A stretch of DNA of 64,000 nt, taken from Chlorogloeopsis sp. ULAP01 (GTDB lineage: Bacteria > Cyanobacteriota > Cyanobacteriia > Cyanobacteriales > Nostocaceae). Positions 52,579 to 61,874 of the stretch are shown here, one piece after another. The first letter of the stretch is position 1; every line of letters begins with the position of its first letter. Both the position numbers and the translations under genes were made by a program. The stretch is from assembly GCF_030381805.1 (NCBI RefSeq), contig NZ_JAUDRH010000010.1, forward strand, positions 124,001-188,000, read 5' to 3'. The notes under the pieces are model-generated. The model made no database searches. It saw only the letters and a list, made by a program, of their open reading frames with translations, and was not told the DNA's origin.

Positions 52579-53166
52579 TTAAGGAACTAAGGCAATATTA
52601 GATTCTTCAGTAGACACTAATACATCATATACTTGTTTTATAGCTAATATTGAAACTAATTCAACCAATGCATCAGGATTGAATGGTTTAGCCATATAAT
52701 TAGAGAAACCTGCATTAAAAGCAAGTTTTATTGCCTTTTGATAGGTAAGTGTTGTAAGAGCTATAGCTGGGATCTGTGCTAATTTCCCCTTAATATTTCT
52801 GAGCTGACGAATTAGTGAATAACCATCCTCATCAGGTAAAAAAATTTCGCTAATCAGAATATTTGGTTGCAATTGTGGAATCTTTTCCAAAGCTTCACTT
52901 GTTGTTTTTGCTAATACTACCTGTGTATTGTACGGTTCAAAAATAAATCGAACCAATTCTAGAGAATCAAGATTGTTGTCTACTACTATTACTCTTAAAT
53001 CGCTAAGAGCCTGTGAAGTAATTGTATGTCTGAAGTGATTGTGGATATCTATCGACGGATTCTCACAATAGTCAGATGTCATGCAAATATACTTGGGGTT
53101 TGTTCCGCTAATCAAGTTTGCCATCTGTTGGACAAGCATTTGGTTGGTTTTCCTTGTTTTGTCCAT
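52579..53166 (-). CDS. receiver-domain protein with Glu at the phosphorylation site
   Basis: 195 residues: a ~55-residue N-terminal tail with several Cys and His, then one CheY-like receiver (~56-180). Acidic pocket VVDNN keeps one Asp of the usual pair. The phosphorylation site reads LISEIFLPDEDGY, so Glu107 replaces the normal Asp. The switch Thr (ALTT) and Lys (MAKPF) are kept. No output domain. The Glu could mimic the phosphorylated state or make it a pseudo-receiver. No adjacent kinase. Confidence 0.85.
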   Translation of the reverse strand: MDKTRKTNQMLVQQMANLISGTNPKYICMTSDYCENPSIDIHNHFRHTITSQALSDLRVIVVDNNLDSLELVRFIFEPYNTQVVLAKTTSEALEKIPQLQPNILISEIFLPDEDGYSLIRQLRNIKGKLAQIPAIALTTLTYQKAIKLAFNAGFSNYMAKPFNPDALVELVSILAIKQVYDVLVSTEESNIALVP

Positions 53167-53610
53167 TGAGTAACTTTAACTAAGTGCTGCTACTGACTTA
53201 CTAAAAAATTTCTCACCCAAGCGATGACGCTCTTTATTTGTACTTTTAGTGAAAATCGTAAGAAGAAAAACCTTATAAAAAATGTATTGAGTGTAAAGCC
53301 CCAGAAAGGGTAGTGATTTAACTTAGATTTATAACTATCCAAACACTACCAATTAAAGTTTAAATTGAGGTAATAGAATGGTAAAGAATGGAAAACAAAG
53401 CTAATACAGTTGTAAAACCCCCTCCTCTCTCCTAAAAATTAGCCGCAAAGCTTTCATGGTAAGCAGAGGATAGGGGGTAACGTGGCTCTAAACTTAGAGG
53501 GCAATAGACGCCTTTACATCAGTTGCTTCGATTGAGAGAGTCGCAGTGCTTTGGTTCTTGTTACGAAGTTGAACTTGGTAATGAAGGTTTGTAGGCTTCT
53601 GCCTCCAAGC
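53167..53610. other. intergenic region, no gene seen
   Basis: About 440 bases between two minus-strand genes. A C-rich/G-rich pair (CCCCCTCCTCTCTCC near 53422 and GGATAGGGGG near 53469) is a worn form of the palindrome seen at 50620-50678. No RNA gene recognised. Confidence 0.45.
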
Positions 53611-54594
53611 TTACTGCTCTTTGAGAAAATTTCGTACACCCTGATGATAATCTATGCCTTTAAAACGGGGGCTGTTAGCTTCCGCAATACTAAATAAGCT
53701 CCAGAAAGGATTTTTACTTCTTAATTGTGACGCTTGAGGGTAGGTAGCTTTTGCTAGCTTATATACTTGTTCTGAAGGTAGAGATTTATTCACAAAAATG
53801 AATGAAGTACTAGCAACTGTGTTAACTGCTTCCTTTTGCCAAGGATATGTATTAGCAGGAATTATTGCTGGATTATAAAGAACACTACCACGTGTATAAA
53901 TCTGCTGAGGAATTTTAAATTGCTGCCGATTGATTGGTAAAAGTTTAAGCGTTGTACCTTCTTGAGCAGAAATATTTTTTAGTAAAGGATTACCAATTCC
54001 AGCAGTGTAAAAAGCAGCATCAAGTTCTCCTGTTCTCACTTTTTCAATTGACTCTTTAACTTCCATTGGAAGTAAGGATTCATTAACTACATCTATATCA
54101 TGAAGTTGGTATAGAAAAATAGCACTGACATAGGTTCCTGAATTTTCTGGGCCAACACCTACATTTTTACCTTTGAGATCTGCAAAAGATTTGATTCCAG
54201 ATGAACTATTGACTATAACATGAATAGTTTCTGTATTGACTGGAGCAAAAATTTGAATGTTATCAGCAAGCTTTGCAATACTTTTATCGCCTGCATTTCG
54301 TAATAGATACAAAGCATCCTGTTGAGCAAATGCCATATTAGCACTGCCATTGCCTAGTTCTATTAAGTTTTGAAATGAACCTGGAGATTGTTCTTTAATT
54401 GTTAAATTAAATCCAGATTTTTTGAGCACATCTTTGAGTTCTGTTGCAGCTTGGTAGTAAAGACTTGGTGGTTTAGTTGATACAAAAGATAATGTCTGTT
54501 GGGCAATAGTTGAGTTTCCAGCGACCAAGCTTATAAATGTAACTATAGAAGCTGTTAATAAAGCTAAGAGAAAAAACAGTTTAGATTTTCTCAT
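53611..54594 (-). CDS. TAXI-family TRAP transporter solute-binding protein
   Basis: 327 residues. The signal peptide (MRKSKLFFLLALLTASIVTF) ends near residue 32. The mature protein has the TAXI pattern: FVSTKPPSLYYQAATELKDVLKK (ligand loop), ELGNGSANMAFAQQDALYLL, and LKGKNVGVGPENSGTYVSA. It would bind a carboxylate or amino acid in the periplasm. No TRAP permease gene lies in this window beside it, so its partner is unlinked or it acts as a sensor. A gene for aquaporin is upstream on the same strand (243-base gap). Confidence 0.86.
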   Translation of the reverse strand: MRKSKLFFLLALLTASIVTFISLVAGNSTIAQQTLSFVSTKPPSLYYQAATELKDVLKKSGFNLTIKEQSPGSFQNLIELGNGSANMAFAQQDALYLLRNAGDKSIAKLADNIQIFAPVNTETIHVIVNSSSGIKSFADLKGKNVGVGPENSGTYVSAIFLYQLHDIDVVNESLLPMEVKESIEKVRTGELDAAFYTAGIGNPLLKNISAQEGTTLKLLPINRQQFKIPQQIYTRGSVLYNPAIIPANTYPWQKEAVNTVASTSFIFVNKSLPSEQVYKLAKATYPQASQLRSKNPFWSLFSIAEANSPRFKGIDYHQGVRNFLKEQ

Positions 54595-54837
54595 CTTGAA
54601 AATTCCTACTCAAAATATAAAAATACTTATACTAGCTTTTCGCTATCAATCTTCTTTGAGCTTTTTCAAAAAGTTACTACAGTCAAACTACATAATGTTT
54701 GTAAATTTCGTCGTTCAATCTAATTTAAGACTACAAAAATAGATATACATAAACTGTCCCAGCAATCTCAATTATGTTAATCATAAAACTAGTAGATTGC
54801 TGGACATTGCGACTAATCTTTTATGTATGATCGGAAG

Positions 54838-55608
54838 CTATTTCAGTTGTAGTTCTGCCTCACCTACAACTTGCTCTCCTGATTCACCTAGAACTTTTGA
54901 GTAGAAAAATCCTGCTAAGATTGCACCTAAGATAGGAGCAACCCAAAACATCCATACTTGCCTAAATAATTCTACTCCTGCAAAAAGCGCTGGCCCTGTG
55001 CTGCGAGCAGGATTAACTGATGTATTGGTAATTGGAATACTAATTAAATGGATTAATGTTAGTGCCAAACCAATAGCAATAGGTGCGAAACCTTTGGGAG
55101 CACGTCCATCCGTTGAACCTAAAATCACGATTAAAAAAACAAAGGTTAGTACAACCTCTGTAATAAAACAAGCAACTAGTGAATAACCCCCAGGAGAATG
55201 TACTCCAAAACCATTTGTTGCTAACGGGTTAGAACCAGACAGCGTAAAGCCTTGTTTACCAGTTGCAATTAAATAAATTAAGCCTGCTGCGACTATTGCT
55301 CCTAATACCTGGGCAATAATATATGGAAGTAATTCAGAGCCTGGAAAACGTTTTCCTGCCCATAAACCAAATGATACAGCTGGGTTAAGATGACAACCCG
55401 AAATATGACCAATTGCATAGGCCATAGTTAGCACTGTAAGACCAAATGCCAAAGAAACGCCCACAAAGCCAATTCCCAATTCATTGGCTTTTACATCAGG
55501 AAATACTGCGGCAAAAACAGCACTTCCGCACCCACCAAAAACTAGTACAAAAGTTCCAACAAATTCTGCAAGACAACGTGTAAAAAGAGATATCATTTTT
55601 TTCTCCAT
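54838..55608 (-). CDS. aqpZ: aquaporin Z-type water channel
   Basis: 256 residues, six membrane helices and two half-helices with NPA boxes: HLNPAVSFGLWAG (~79) and SVNPARSTGPALF (~207). The opening LAEFVGTFVLVFGGCGSAVF is the MIP family signature; GHISGCHLNPAV is AqpZ-like. It passes water across the plasma membrane. Start ATG; an internal Met5 is possible. Confidence 0.94.
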   Translation of the reverse strand: MEKKMISLFTRCLAEFVGTFVLVFGGCGSAVFAAVFPDVKANELGIGFVGVSLAFGLTVLTMAYAIGHISGCHLNPAVSFGLWAGKRFPGSELLPYIIAQVLGAIVAAGLIYLIATGKQGFTLSGSNPLATNGFGVHSPGGYSLVACFITEVVLTFVFLIVILGSTDGRAPKGFAPIAIGLALTLIHLISIPITNTSVNPARSTGPALFAGVELFRQVWMFWVAPILGAILAGFFYSKVLGESGEQVVGEAELQLK

Positions 55609-56747
55609 GCTCTATTCAATTTCTGCACAAATTGTTAAGACATTTTTAAAATCTGGCTTGGTTTTAATCTTCATGCCATTTTGTTCCTAGCTATCCTAAA
55701 TCTGATAAACACGTGAACATAAATTTTTCTACAAAGATACTGGGTATCTTCCCATGCTCCATTCAAGAAACCATTAGGTTAGATGCAAAAAAAAGCAAAG
55801 GAAATTTAGAAAAATCTCATGACTAAATCAAGGATTTACACAGTATTTTTCTATTGTTCACGGCAATTTATCTAGACTTAACAATTTTGTGCCGTAAGTA
55901 TATGGAAGAGAAATAAGAAACTTATAAGAAATTTGTAAGAATAACGAGTGATGTTAGTGATGCAAAAAAATGTGATCGCCTAATCTAAAAACGTTAAATG
56001 CATACATATAGCACTTCCAGCTATATTAATACCTGGTGTAGCAATAAATACACTAGCTAACCAATGAATTACATATTAAATTACTCCGAATAAATACAAA
56101 TAATTAGCTTGCAAAAACTTAATGTTTTGTTAATATTTGTCCATTAAGCTTGGCAATCTACGCCACTCTATATTCAGCAAAAGTGATTATAGAATGTCGC
56201 TTTCAAAGTGAATGAACTTATTTGAAAGTAATATTATTTATCTAACTATTGCTTTTATTTTAGCATCTATCTTTAGATATATTTTCTATATTTATTAGAT
56301 AGTCATTATTTGTGATTGATTATTTTTTACCACGTACTATCAAGGGTTACAAACATTTAAATTATATGATACTTTTGATAGATGTTATATTTTTTATTTA
56401 ATGCATATAGAATAAAAATAATTTTAATAAAATGTATAAAAATAAATACTATTTGTCACATTAGCAAGAGAAAAACATTTGAAAATAATATTTAATACTA
56501 TTACTAATATAGTCAAATTAAGAATTTAAATTATCGTAGGTAAAAAAGATTATTCTTAGTTTCTAGTTCTAAAATTTTTGCTTACACCTGTTAAACACTG
56601 TTCTAAGCTTTATGTATGATTCAACAGAGAGTTACGTGTACTAATTGTAGAAGCTAAAACCAAAGGGACAGGCAAAAAACCCATCCCATCTGAGACTGAC
56701 AACTAGAGTACACTAAATTACTTTATGTCACTAGCTTTGAAGTATTC
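55609..56747. other. long AT-rich region, no gene seen
   Basis: About 1.1 kb, very AT-rich, with frequent stops in all frames. No hairpin with a T tail, repeat or RNA gene was recognised. It may hold the aqpZ promoter (near 55609-55800). Confidence 0.45.
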
Positions 56748-57548
56748 TCAACTATTAGGAGTAATGCTAACAATCCCAGACCACTGAACTTTTTTAAGGT
56801 TGTCACGACGGTAGGAAAAGAAATGTTCTGGAGTTTGGTAAGTACAGTAAGGAGCGATCGCTATTTGTTCTATACTGATGCCTAGATTTTCCAGCTGCAA
56901 GAAATTTACTTGGCGGACATCCACCCGCATTTTTGTCGGATCAGGATCGGGGAGTAAAGGAGATTTGGGTAGGTCTTGTAATGCCTCAACAATAACAGTT
57001 TCATCTTCATGAGAGATAATACTAGCTCCGATTTGGGCTGCAACTTGTGTAGATACCTGGTAAACTTCTCCTGCGATCGCAGGCCCCATCGCTATTCGTA
57101 AATCTGGGATTTTACTGCCTTGTGCTTGCAGACGAGCAATAGCTTGCGGCACAATTTTGGCTGCTGTACCTCGCCATCCGGCGTGTAATGCTGCTACCCG
57201 ACCAGTCTTTTCATCGGCAATCAGTACGGGTGTACAATCAGCAGATGCTACCCAAACAGCTTGTAGCGGTTCCTCGCTCATCAAACCATCCGCAGCTGCC
57301 AACGCAGAATTATCATCTTCTTCATTTCCACTCGATAGCTGACTAGAAATTTCTGAAGGTGTGAGAACAGTATTGCCATGCACCTGCTTCAAGCGATATC
57401 CTGAAGCATCTGGATGCAATACCACAGTTAACTCTTCTGGAGAGCGAGGCCAAAACTGTTGGGTAAAAAAGCCGTGAGGCCAAGCTTCTAGAAGACTACA
57501 AGTCAGGTAAGACATTCCTTCCCAAGTGCGCCAGTACCAAGTATGCAT
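56748..57548 (-). CDS. pgeF: peptidoglycan editing factor PgeF (laccase-domain, YfiH family)
   Basis: 266 residues. The family metal/catalytic residues are present: LKQVHGNTV (His), WVASADCTPVLIAD (Cys) and VAALHAGWRGTAAKIV (His). PgeF acts on cytoplasmic muropeptide precursors to remove those carrying wrong amino acids. Older names are polyphenol oxidase or laccase. Divergent from birA with 50 bases between starts. Confidence 0.9.
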   Translation of the reverse strand: MHTWYWRTWEGMSYLTCSLLEAWPHGFFTQQFWPRSPEELTVVLHPDASGYRLKQVHGNTVLTPSEISSQLSSGNEEDDNSALAAADGLMSEEPLQAVWVASADCTPVLIADEKTGRVAALHAGWRGTAAKIVPQAIARLQAQGSKIPDLRIAMGPAIAGEVYQVSTQVAAQIGASIISHEDETVIVEALQDLPKSPLLPDPDPTKMRVDVRQVNFLQLENLGISIEQIAIAPYCTYQTPEHFFSYRRDNLKKVQWSGIVSITPNS

Positions 57549-57598
57549 CTTCCACTAAGTCTCAAAACAACATCAAAAAGCAATCAATTCATGCTAAC

Positions 57599-58438
57599 TT
57601 GAACAAGCAAATTTGGGTAAACCCTGTGGGATTGAATCAGCAACAGCTAGAAGCAGCCCTGAAAGCAGGGCGAAAAAATGCTTATTTACCATTTTGTTTC
57701 TATTTAGTAGAGTCAGTCGCCTCAACAAATCAAACCCTTTGGGCGTTGCTCGATCAAAGAGCGCAACCAGGATGTACAATTATTGCCACTCAGCAAACTG
57801 CTGGACGGGGACAATGGGGGCGGCAGTGGGCTTCTGCACCAGGAGGATTGTATCTTTCGCTATTGTTAGCTCCGAATATAGAAGCCAACCAAAGTTATCA
57901 ATTAACTTTTGCAACTGCTTGGGGCATAGCCTACCAATTGCGAGAATCTGGTATTAATGTTGGAATTAAATGGCCTAATGATTTGGTCATCAATCAGCGT
58001 AAGCTGGGCGGTATTTTAACGGAAACGAAAATCAACCAAGGGCAAATCACACAGAGCGTCATCGGCGTTGGCATTAACTGGACTAATCCAGTGCCAGAAA
58101 CCGGAATCAATTTGGAAATGTGGCAAACTGCCAAAAATCCCAAACCAATTTCCAGTCTGGAAATGCTCGCTGCCAAAGTTTTATTGGGAATAGAATGTGG
58201 TATACAGTGCCTTTTTGAAGAAGGAGTAAATATATTATTGGCTCGCTATCTAGAGTTGCTTGCAAATGTGGGCGATCGCATTTGTGTCAACGATATGGCA
58301 GGCACTGTTGTTGGTGTAACATCTACCGGGGAACTTCGTGTCCGTTTGCAAACATCTGAATCCCTAACGGTAATAAAACCAGAAATTTATCTTCAGCCCG
58401 GTACAATCAGTCTGGGCTATAGCAAAGTCTCTGGCTAA
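57599..58438 (+). CDS. birA: biotin-[acetyl-CoA-carboxylase] ligase (BirA, catalytic type)
   Basis: 279 residues, without the N-terminal DNA-binding domain of E. coli BirA. Motifs: GRGQWGRQWAS (biotinyl-AMP loop), IKWPNDLVINQRKLGGILTE, and GVGINWTNP. A small C-terminal domain (GTVVGVTSTGELRVRL) follows. It attaches biotin to the carboxylase carrier protein in fatty acid synthesis. The start is TTG at 57599; no ATG or GTG fits the frame near it. Confidence 0.92.
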   Translation: MNKQIWVNPVGLNQQQLEAALKAGRKNAYLPFCFYLVESVASTNQTLWALLDQRAQPGCTIIATQQTAGRGQWGRQWASAPGGLYLSLLLAPNIEANQSYQLTFATAWGIAYQLRESGINVGIKWPNDLVINQRKLGGILTETKINQGQITQSVIGVGINWTNPVPETGINLEMWQTAKNPKPISSLEMLAAKVLLGIECGIQCLFEEGVNILLARYLELLANVGDRICVNDMAGTVVGVTSTGELRVRLQTSESLTVIKPEIYLQPGTISLGYSKVSG

Positions 58439-58527
58439 TTCTCTAGCTTGTCCAAAATTTTAAATTTGGGCTAAGAAAATACTGAGATGATCATTTTAGG
58501 CTAACTACACACAACATCAGAGAACCA

Positions 58528-60141
58528 ATGAAGCAGCGTCATAACTCTGTCCACAATCGCTTGCACCACCTATGGCAGCGCACTCTGCCAGCTCAAAGTC
58601 TCTGTTTGGTTGGCAGCTTCAGCCTTGTCAGTAGTGGTTTGGCATTTGCTCAAACCGATTCAGCTATTGACAACATTGTGCCTACAGTTGAAAATTCCCA
58701 ACCAGCAGCACCAGTAGCAGGAAATATCGTCAAAAAAGAAACGGTTGAGCAGACAATCATAGCTTCAGAAGCAGCTAAACCGCAGCCAGAATTTTCCCAA
58801 CGCCGAAACAGACTTAAACAAAGACTGAAGAAAGTAGAAAGTTCTCAACCTACCGAAACAGTCAAACCACAGTCTAGAGTTGGTGTGAGAACATTCAAAA
58901 CTGGGGTAACAGTTTCCCAACCTGCAACATCAACAAAAATTTCTGCACCCCAAACTAATCTTGTCCGAGAGCAAAAACCCAAAGTAGAATTTGCTGCTCC
59001 CGTTGCACCTCGTTCTATACCTAAACAATTGCCAACAGTTGCCCAACCCGCAAACGACTCCCCAGGCATCGCCAGTTGGGCAGCAGGAAAAACCAAGGAT
59101 TACAATAACGCTTACATCGACCCCACTGATTACAATCAAAATACTACGTCTAAATATGACGCACCTAGTAGCGTAGTAGTTATAGAACGCGCTAGCGGTT
59201 GTCAAGCCGTTTTAGCAAGAGGAATTTCTAGTCTTAATTGTGCCAAAGCAGCAGGTACTTCTGTTGCCAGTACTCAAAAAACCACACCCGCGTGGTTAAA
59301 CAAAAGTCAAAACACTCGGATTGCAGCCGTTCCAGCAGTACAGCGTGTTGCTACTAATACAAGCAACACTGGATTGCGCGCTCCACGGGTAGTTTCTAAG
59401 CTGGTTACTAATACTGGATGGCGTTCTAACCAACCAGTTTCTACTAATGTTGGTAGAAGTGTTTATCAAGCAAATCGCTTTATTCCCAATCCCAGCGAAT
59501 TTACTCCTACCACGACAGTTAGTTCTGTACCGATCGCACCGAGTGGTGGTATTTTATCAGCCCCAGTTACAGCCCAAAACATTGCACCCCGACCCAGTAC
59601 GGTAGCCTACAATATCCCATTGGCAACAACATTGCCACGTATTGCCTTTAGTGGTATTTACGGTCGTGGAATCGCCTACAATCCTTCAGGGTTAATATTC
59701 CCCCTGAATGTTCCTGCACCAATTACCTCATTATTTGGTTGGCGAACTCATCCCATTAGTGGCGATCGCCGTTTCCATGCTGGTATGGACATAGGTGCAG
59801 CGATGGGAACACCTATTTTAGCGGCATACTCCGGTCAAGTAGAAGCTGCTGGCTGGCAGGGTGGTTATGGCCTAACCGTTGTCATGAGCCACAATAATGC
59901 TCAACAAACACTTTACGGTCATATGTCAGAAATCTATGTTCAACCCGGACAAAGGGTAGAACAGGGAAGTGTAATTGGCAGGGTAGGTAGTACAGGTAAT
60001 TCTACAGGCCCCCACCTGCATTTTGAAGTGCGTCAACTCACACCCCAAGGATGGGTTGCAGTGGATCCGGGCATACAATTACAGTTTGCTCTCAATCAAC
60101 TAGTAAATACCTTACAAACTGCACAGGTAACTAGGGACTAG
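58528..60141 (+). CDS. M23-family peptidase (LytM domain), secreted
   Basis: 537 residues. An N-terminal signal segment (~20-42, SLCLVGSFSLVSSGLAFAQ) and a long low-complexity linker (~45-390, rich in Gln, Thr, Pro, Val) precede the C-terminal M23 domain (~400-520). Zinc motifs: HPISGDRRFHAGMDIG and HLHFEVRQ, with GHMSEIYV between. It probably cleaves peptidoglycan cross-links in the periplasm, or recruits amidase. The final residues (VTRD) and the stop codon are formed by the heptamer repeat block at 60128. Confidence 0.9.
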   Translation: MKQRHNSVHNRLHHLWQRTLPAQSLCLVGSFSLVSSGLAFAQTDSAIDNIVPTVENSQPAAPVAGNIVKKETVEQTIIASEAAKPQPEFSQRRNRLKQRLKKVESSQPTETVKPQSRVGVRTFKTGVTVSQPATSTKISAPQTNLVREQKPKVEFAAPVAPRSIPKQLPTVAQPANDSPGIASWAAGKTKDYNNAYIDPTDYNQNTTSKYDAPSSVVVIERASGCQAVLARGISSLNCAKAAGTSVASTQKTTPAWLNKSQNTRIAAVPAVQRVATNTSNTGLRAPRVVSKLVTNTGWRSNQPVSTNVGRSVYQANRFIPNPSEFTPTTTVSSVPIAPSGGILSAPVTAQNIAPRPSTVAYNIPLATTLPRIAFSGIYGRGIAYNPSGLIFPLNVPAPITSLFGWRTHPISGDRRFHAGMDIGAAMGTPILAAYSGQVEAAGWQGGYGLTVVMSHNNAQQTLYGHMSEIYVQPGQRVEQGSVIGRVGSTGNSTGPHLHFEVRQLTPQGWVAVDPGIQLQFALNQLVNTLQTAQVTRD

Positions 60142-60192
60142 GGACTGGGGACTGGGGACTAGGGACTGGGGACTAGGGACTAGGAACTGGGG
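60128..60192. repeat. ACTGGGG/ACTAGGG heptamer repeat (STRR type)
   Basis: About nine units of ACTAGGG, ACTGGGG or GGGGACT with a 7-base period, starting inside the last codons of the M23 gene. Related complementary words (CCCAATCCCC) follow at 60230-60275 just before the ribE stop. Confidence 0.8.
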
Positions 60193-60277
60193 ATTAAGAA
60201 TAAAGAAATCTTAATACCCCATCCTTGATAACCAATACCCAATCACTAGTACCAAATACCCAATCCCCAATCCCCTT

Positions 60278-60958
60278 TCACAGATACCCATGCTCTGCTA
60301 GAAAAATGGGCGTTATTTGCTCGTGATTGGTGTCTTTTGAGTTTTTTGGCTCTCCCTTGCCCATGACAAGGAATTTTTCTACATATTTACCCAGAATATC
60401 CCCTTCTAAATTTACCGAACTGCCCGGAACTAGATAGCAAAGATTGGTCTCGGCATAGGTAAGAGGAATCACCGCTACTTTAAACTGGGAAAATTCTGGC
60501 TCGTAATCGGCAACTGTGAGGCTAATGCCATTAATGGCGATACTGCCTTTAGGAACAAGATAACGAGCGATCGCATCGGGAGCACTAAAAGTCATTTCCC
60601 AAGACGTTGCCGTCTGTTGTGCGGCAATTATACGCCCTATGCCGTCTACGTGTCCCATCACAAAATGACCACCGATTTTACTACCTACTCGTAGAGAAGT
60701 TTCTAAATTGACATATTTTGGTTCTGCTTGTTCTATTCCCAAGGTTGTACGACGTAAGGTTTCTGGTGAAGCAGTGGCGACAAAGCCGCCAGGCAGGACT
60801 TTTTCTACAGTCAAGCAAACGCCATCTACTGCTACGCTGTCACCATAAGCTAAATCTTGCATAACTAAATCAGATGATTGGCTGATGCAAGTGATTTGCC
60901 AAGAATCCCCTCCCAGGGGACTTATTGTTCCTAATGCTTGAATTATTCCTGTAAACAC
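60278..60958 (-). CDS. ribE: riboflavin synthase alpha chain
   Basis: 226 residues; two lumazine-binding barrels (MFTGIIQALGTISP... and ~105-200, VGHVDGIGRIIAAQQ..., VPKGSIAINGISLTV). The first domain keeps GDSVAVDGVCLTVEKV. It joins two lumazines to form riboflavin. Slightly longer at the C-terminus than average. Stand-alone gene, with a repeat-rich end. Confidence 0.94.
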   Translation of the reverse strand: MFTGIIQALGTISPLGGDSWQITCISQSSDLVMQDLAYGDSVAVDGVCLTVEKVLPGGFVATASPETLRRTTLGIEQAEPKYVNLETSLRVGSKIGGHFVMGHVDGIGRIIAAQQTATSWEMTFSAPDAIARYLVPKGSIAINGISLTVADYEPEFSQFKVAVIPLTYAETNLCYLVPGSSVNLEGDILGKYVEKFLVMGKGEPKNSKDTNHEQITPIFLAEHGYL

Positions 60959-61298
60959 GGCTTTTTAGTCAATTTAATTCTATTTATTGCGTAATTTGCA
61001 CTAAAATCAACTGGTAATTTTCCCAAGTATCCTTATTTTTAAAGTATATTTTCTGACTCAATTTTGTATAAAGATTTCAACACATTTACAGCAATTACAA
61101 GGCATACTTGGATCAGTAGATTATTGCGGAACCAAACTAATTTAACTTACTCTGGTATTCGCAACCATTTGGGAGTTTAATAGAAGCAATTATAGAGAAA
61201 AAAGAAGTATGTTTGTTATTGTCCCAATCTTGCCCAACCAAGGGTATGATTTGTTACAAATGCTCTCTAGCGCTCAAAGGATTGTAGAGGCTTAGCCA
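60959..61298. other. divergent promoter region
   Basis: 340 AT-rich bases between ribE (minus) and the DUF151 gene (plus). No hairpin, repeat or RNA gene recognised. Both promoters must lie here. Confidence 0.45.
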
Positions 61299-61796
61299 AT
61301 GATTGAAATGAAAGTCGCTGGCATAGCATTAGATGCCATAACTCGTAGCCCAATTGTACTTTTGAAAGATGCTTCAGATCGCCGTGCTTTGCCTATTTAC
61401 ATAGGTCAAGAACAGGCTAGGGCAATCATGAGCGCACTGGAGAATCAAAAGCCTCCAAGACCTTTAACTCACGACTTGCTCGTGAATATTCTAGAGGCGT
61501 GGAATATGACTCTAGAACGCGTTATTATTCATTCACTACAAAAGGATACATTTTATGCAGTTTTAATTCTTAAACAAGGGGAAGTCAAAAAAGAAATTGA
61601 TGCCCGTCCTAGTGATGCGATCGCTGTTGCCCTCCGTACAAATACGCCTATTTGGGTAATGGAAGAAGTAATTGCTGATGCTTCTATCCCTGTAGATAGA
61701 GATGCAGATGAAGCAGAGCAACAAGCTTTCCGTGAATTTATCTCTAATCTTCGTCCTGAGGATTTGATCAAACGCTTTGGCAATGGTGAATCTTAG
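61299..61796 (+). CDS. bifunctional nuclease family protein (DUF151)
   Basis: 165 residues: a DUF151 domain with MKVAGIALDAITRSPIVLLKD, RALPIYIGQEQARAIMSALEN, and IDARPSDAIAVALRTNTPIWV, followed by a ~35-residue acidic tail (EAEQQAFREFISNLRPEDLIKRFG). Plant homologues have been described as bifunctional nucleases; the bacterial role is unclear. ATG start. Downstream heptamer repeats separate it from the aldo/keto reductase gene. Confidence 0.87.
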   Translation: MIEMKVAGIALDAITRSPIVLLKDASDRRALPIYIGQEQARAIMSALENQKPPRPLTHDLLVNILEAWNMTLERVIIHSLQKDTFYAVLILKQGEVKKEIDARPSDAIAVALRTNTPIWVMEEVIADASIPVDRDADEAEQQAFREFISNLRPEDLIKRFGNGES

Positions 61797-61799
61797 AAA

Positions 61800-61860
61800 A
61801 GTTATTGGTCATTAGTCATTAGTCATTGGTAAAAGACAAATCACAAAAGGCAAATGACAT
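61800..61860. repeat. ATTAGTC-type heptamer repeats
   Basis: TCATTAG and AAATGAC / AAAGGCA words with a 7-base period between the DUF151 and aldo/keto reductase genes; same family as at 26155-26229. Confidence 0.6.
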
Positions 61861-61874
61861 AAGGACAACTAAAG

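Noticed and set aside
55974..55988. shared TGATCGCCTAATCT with position 2168
   Set aside because: A 14-base match with no similarity in the flanks; probably chance with a HIP1-like core.
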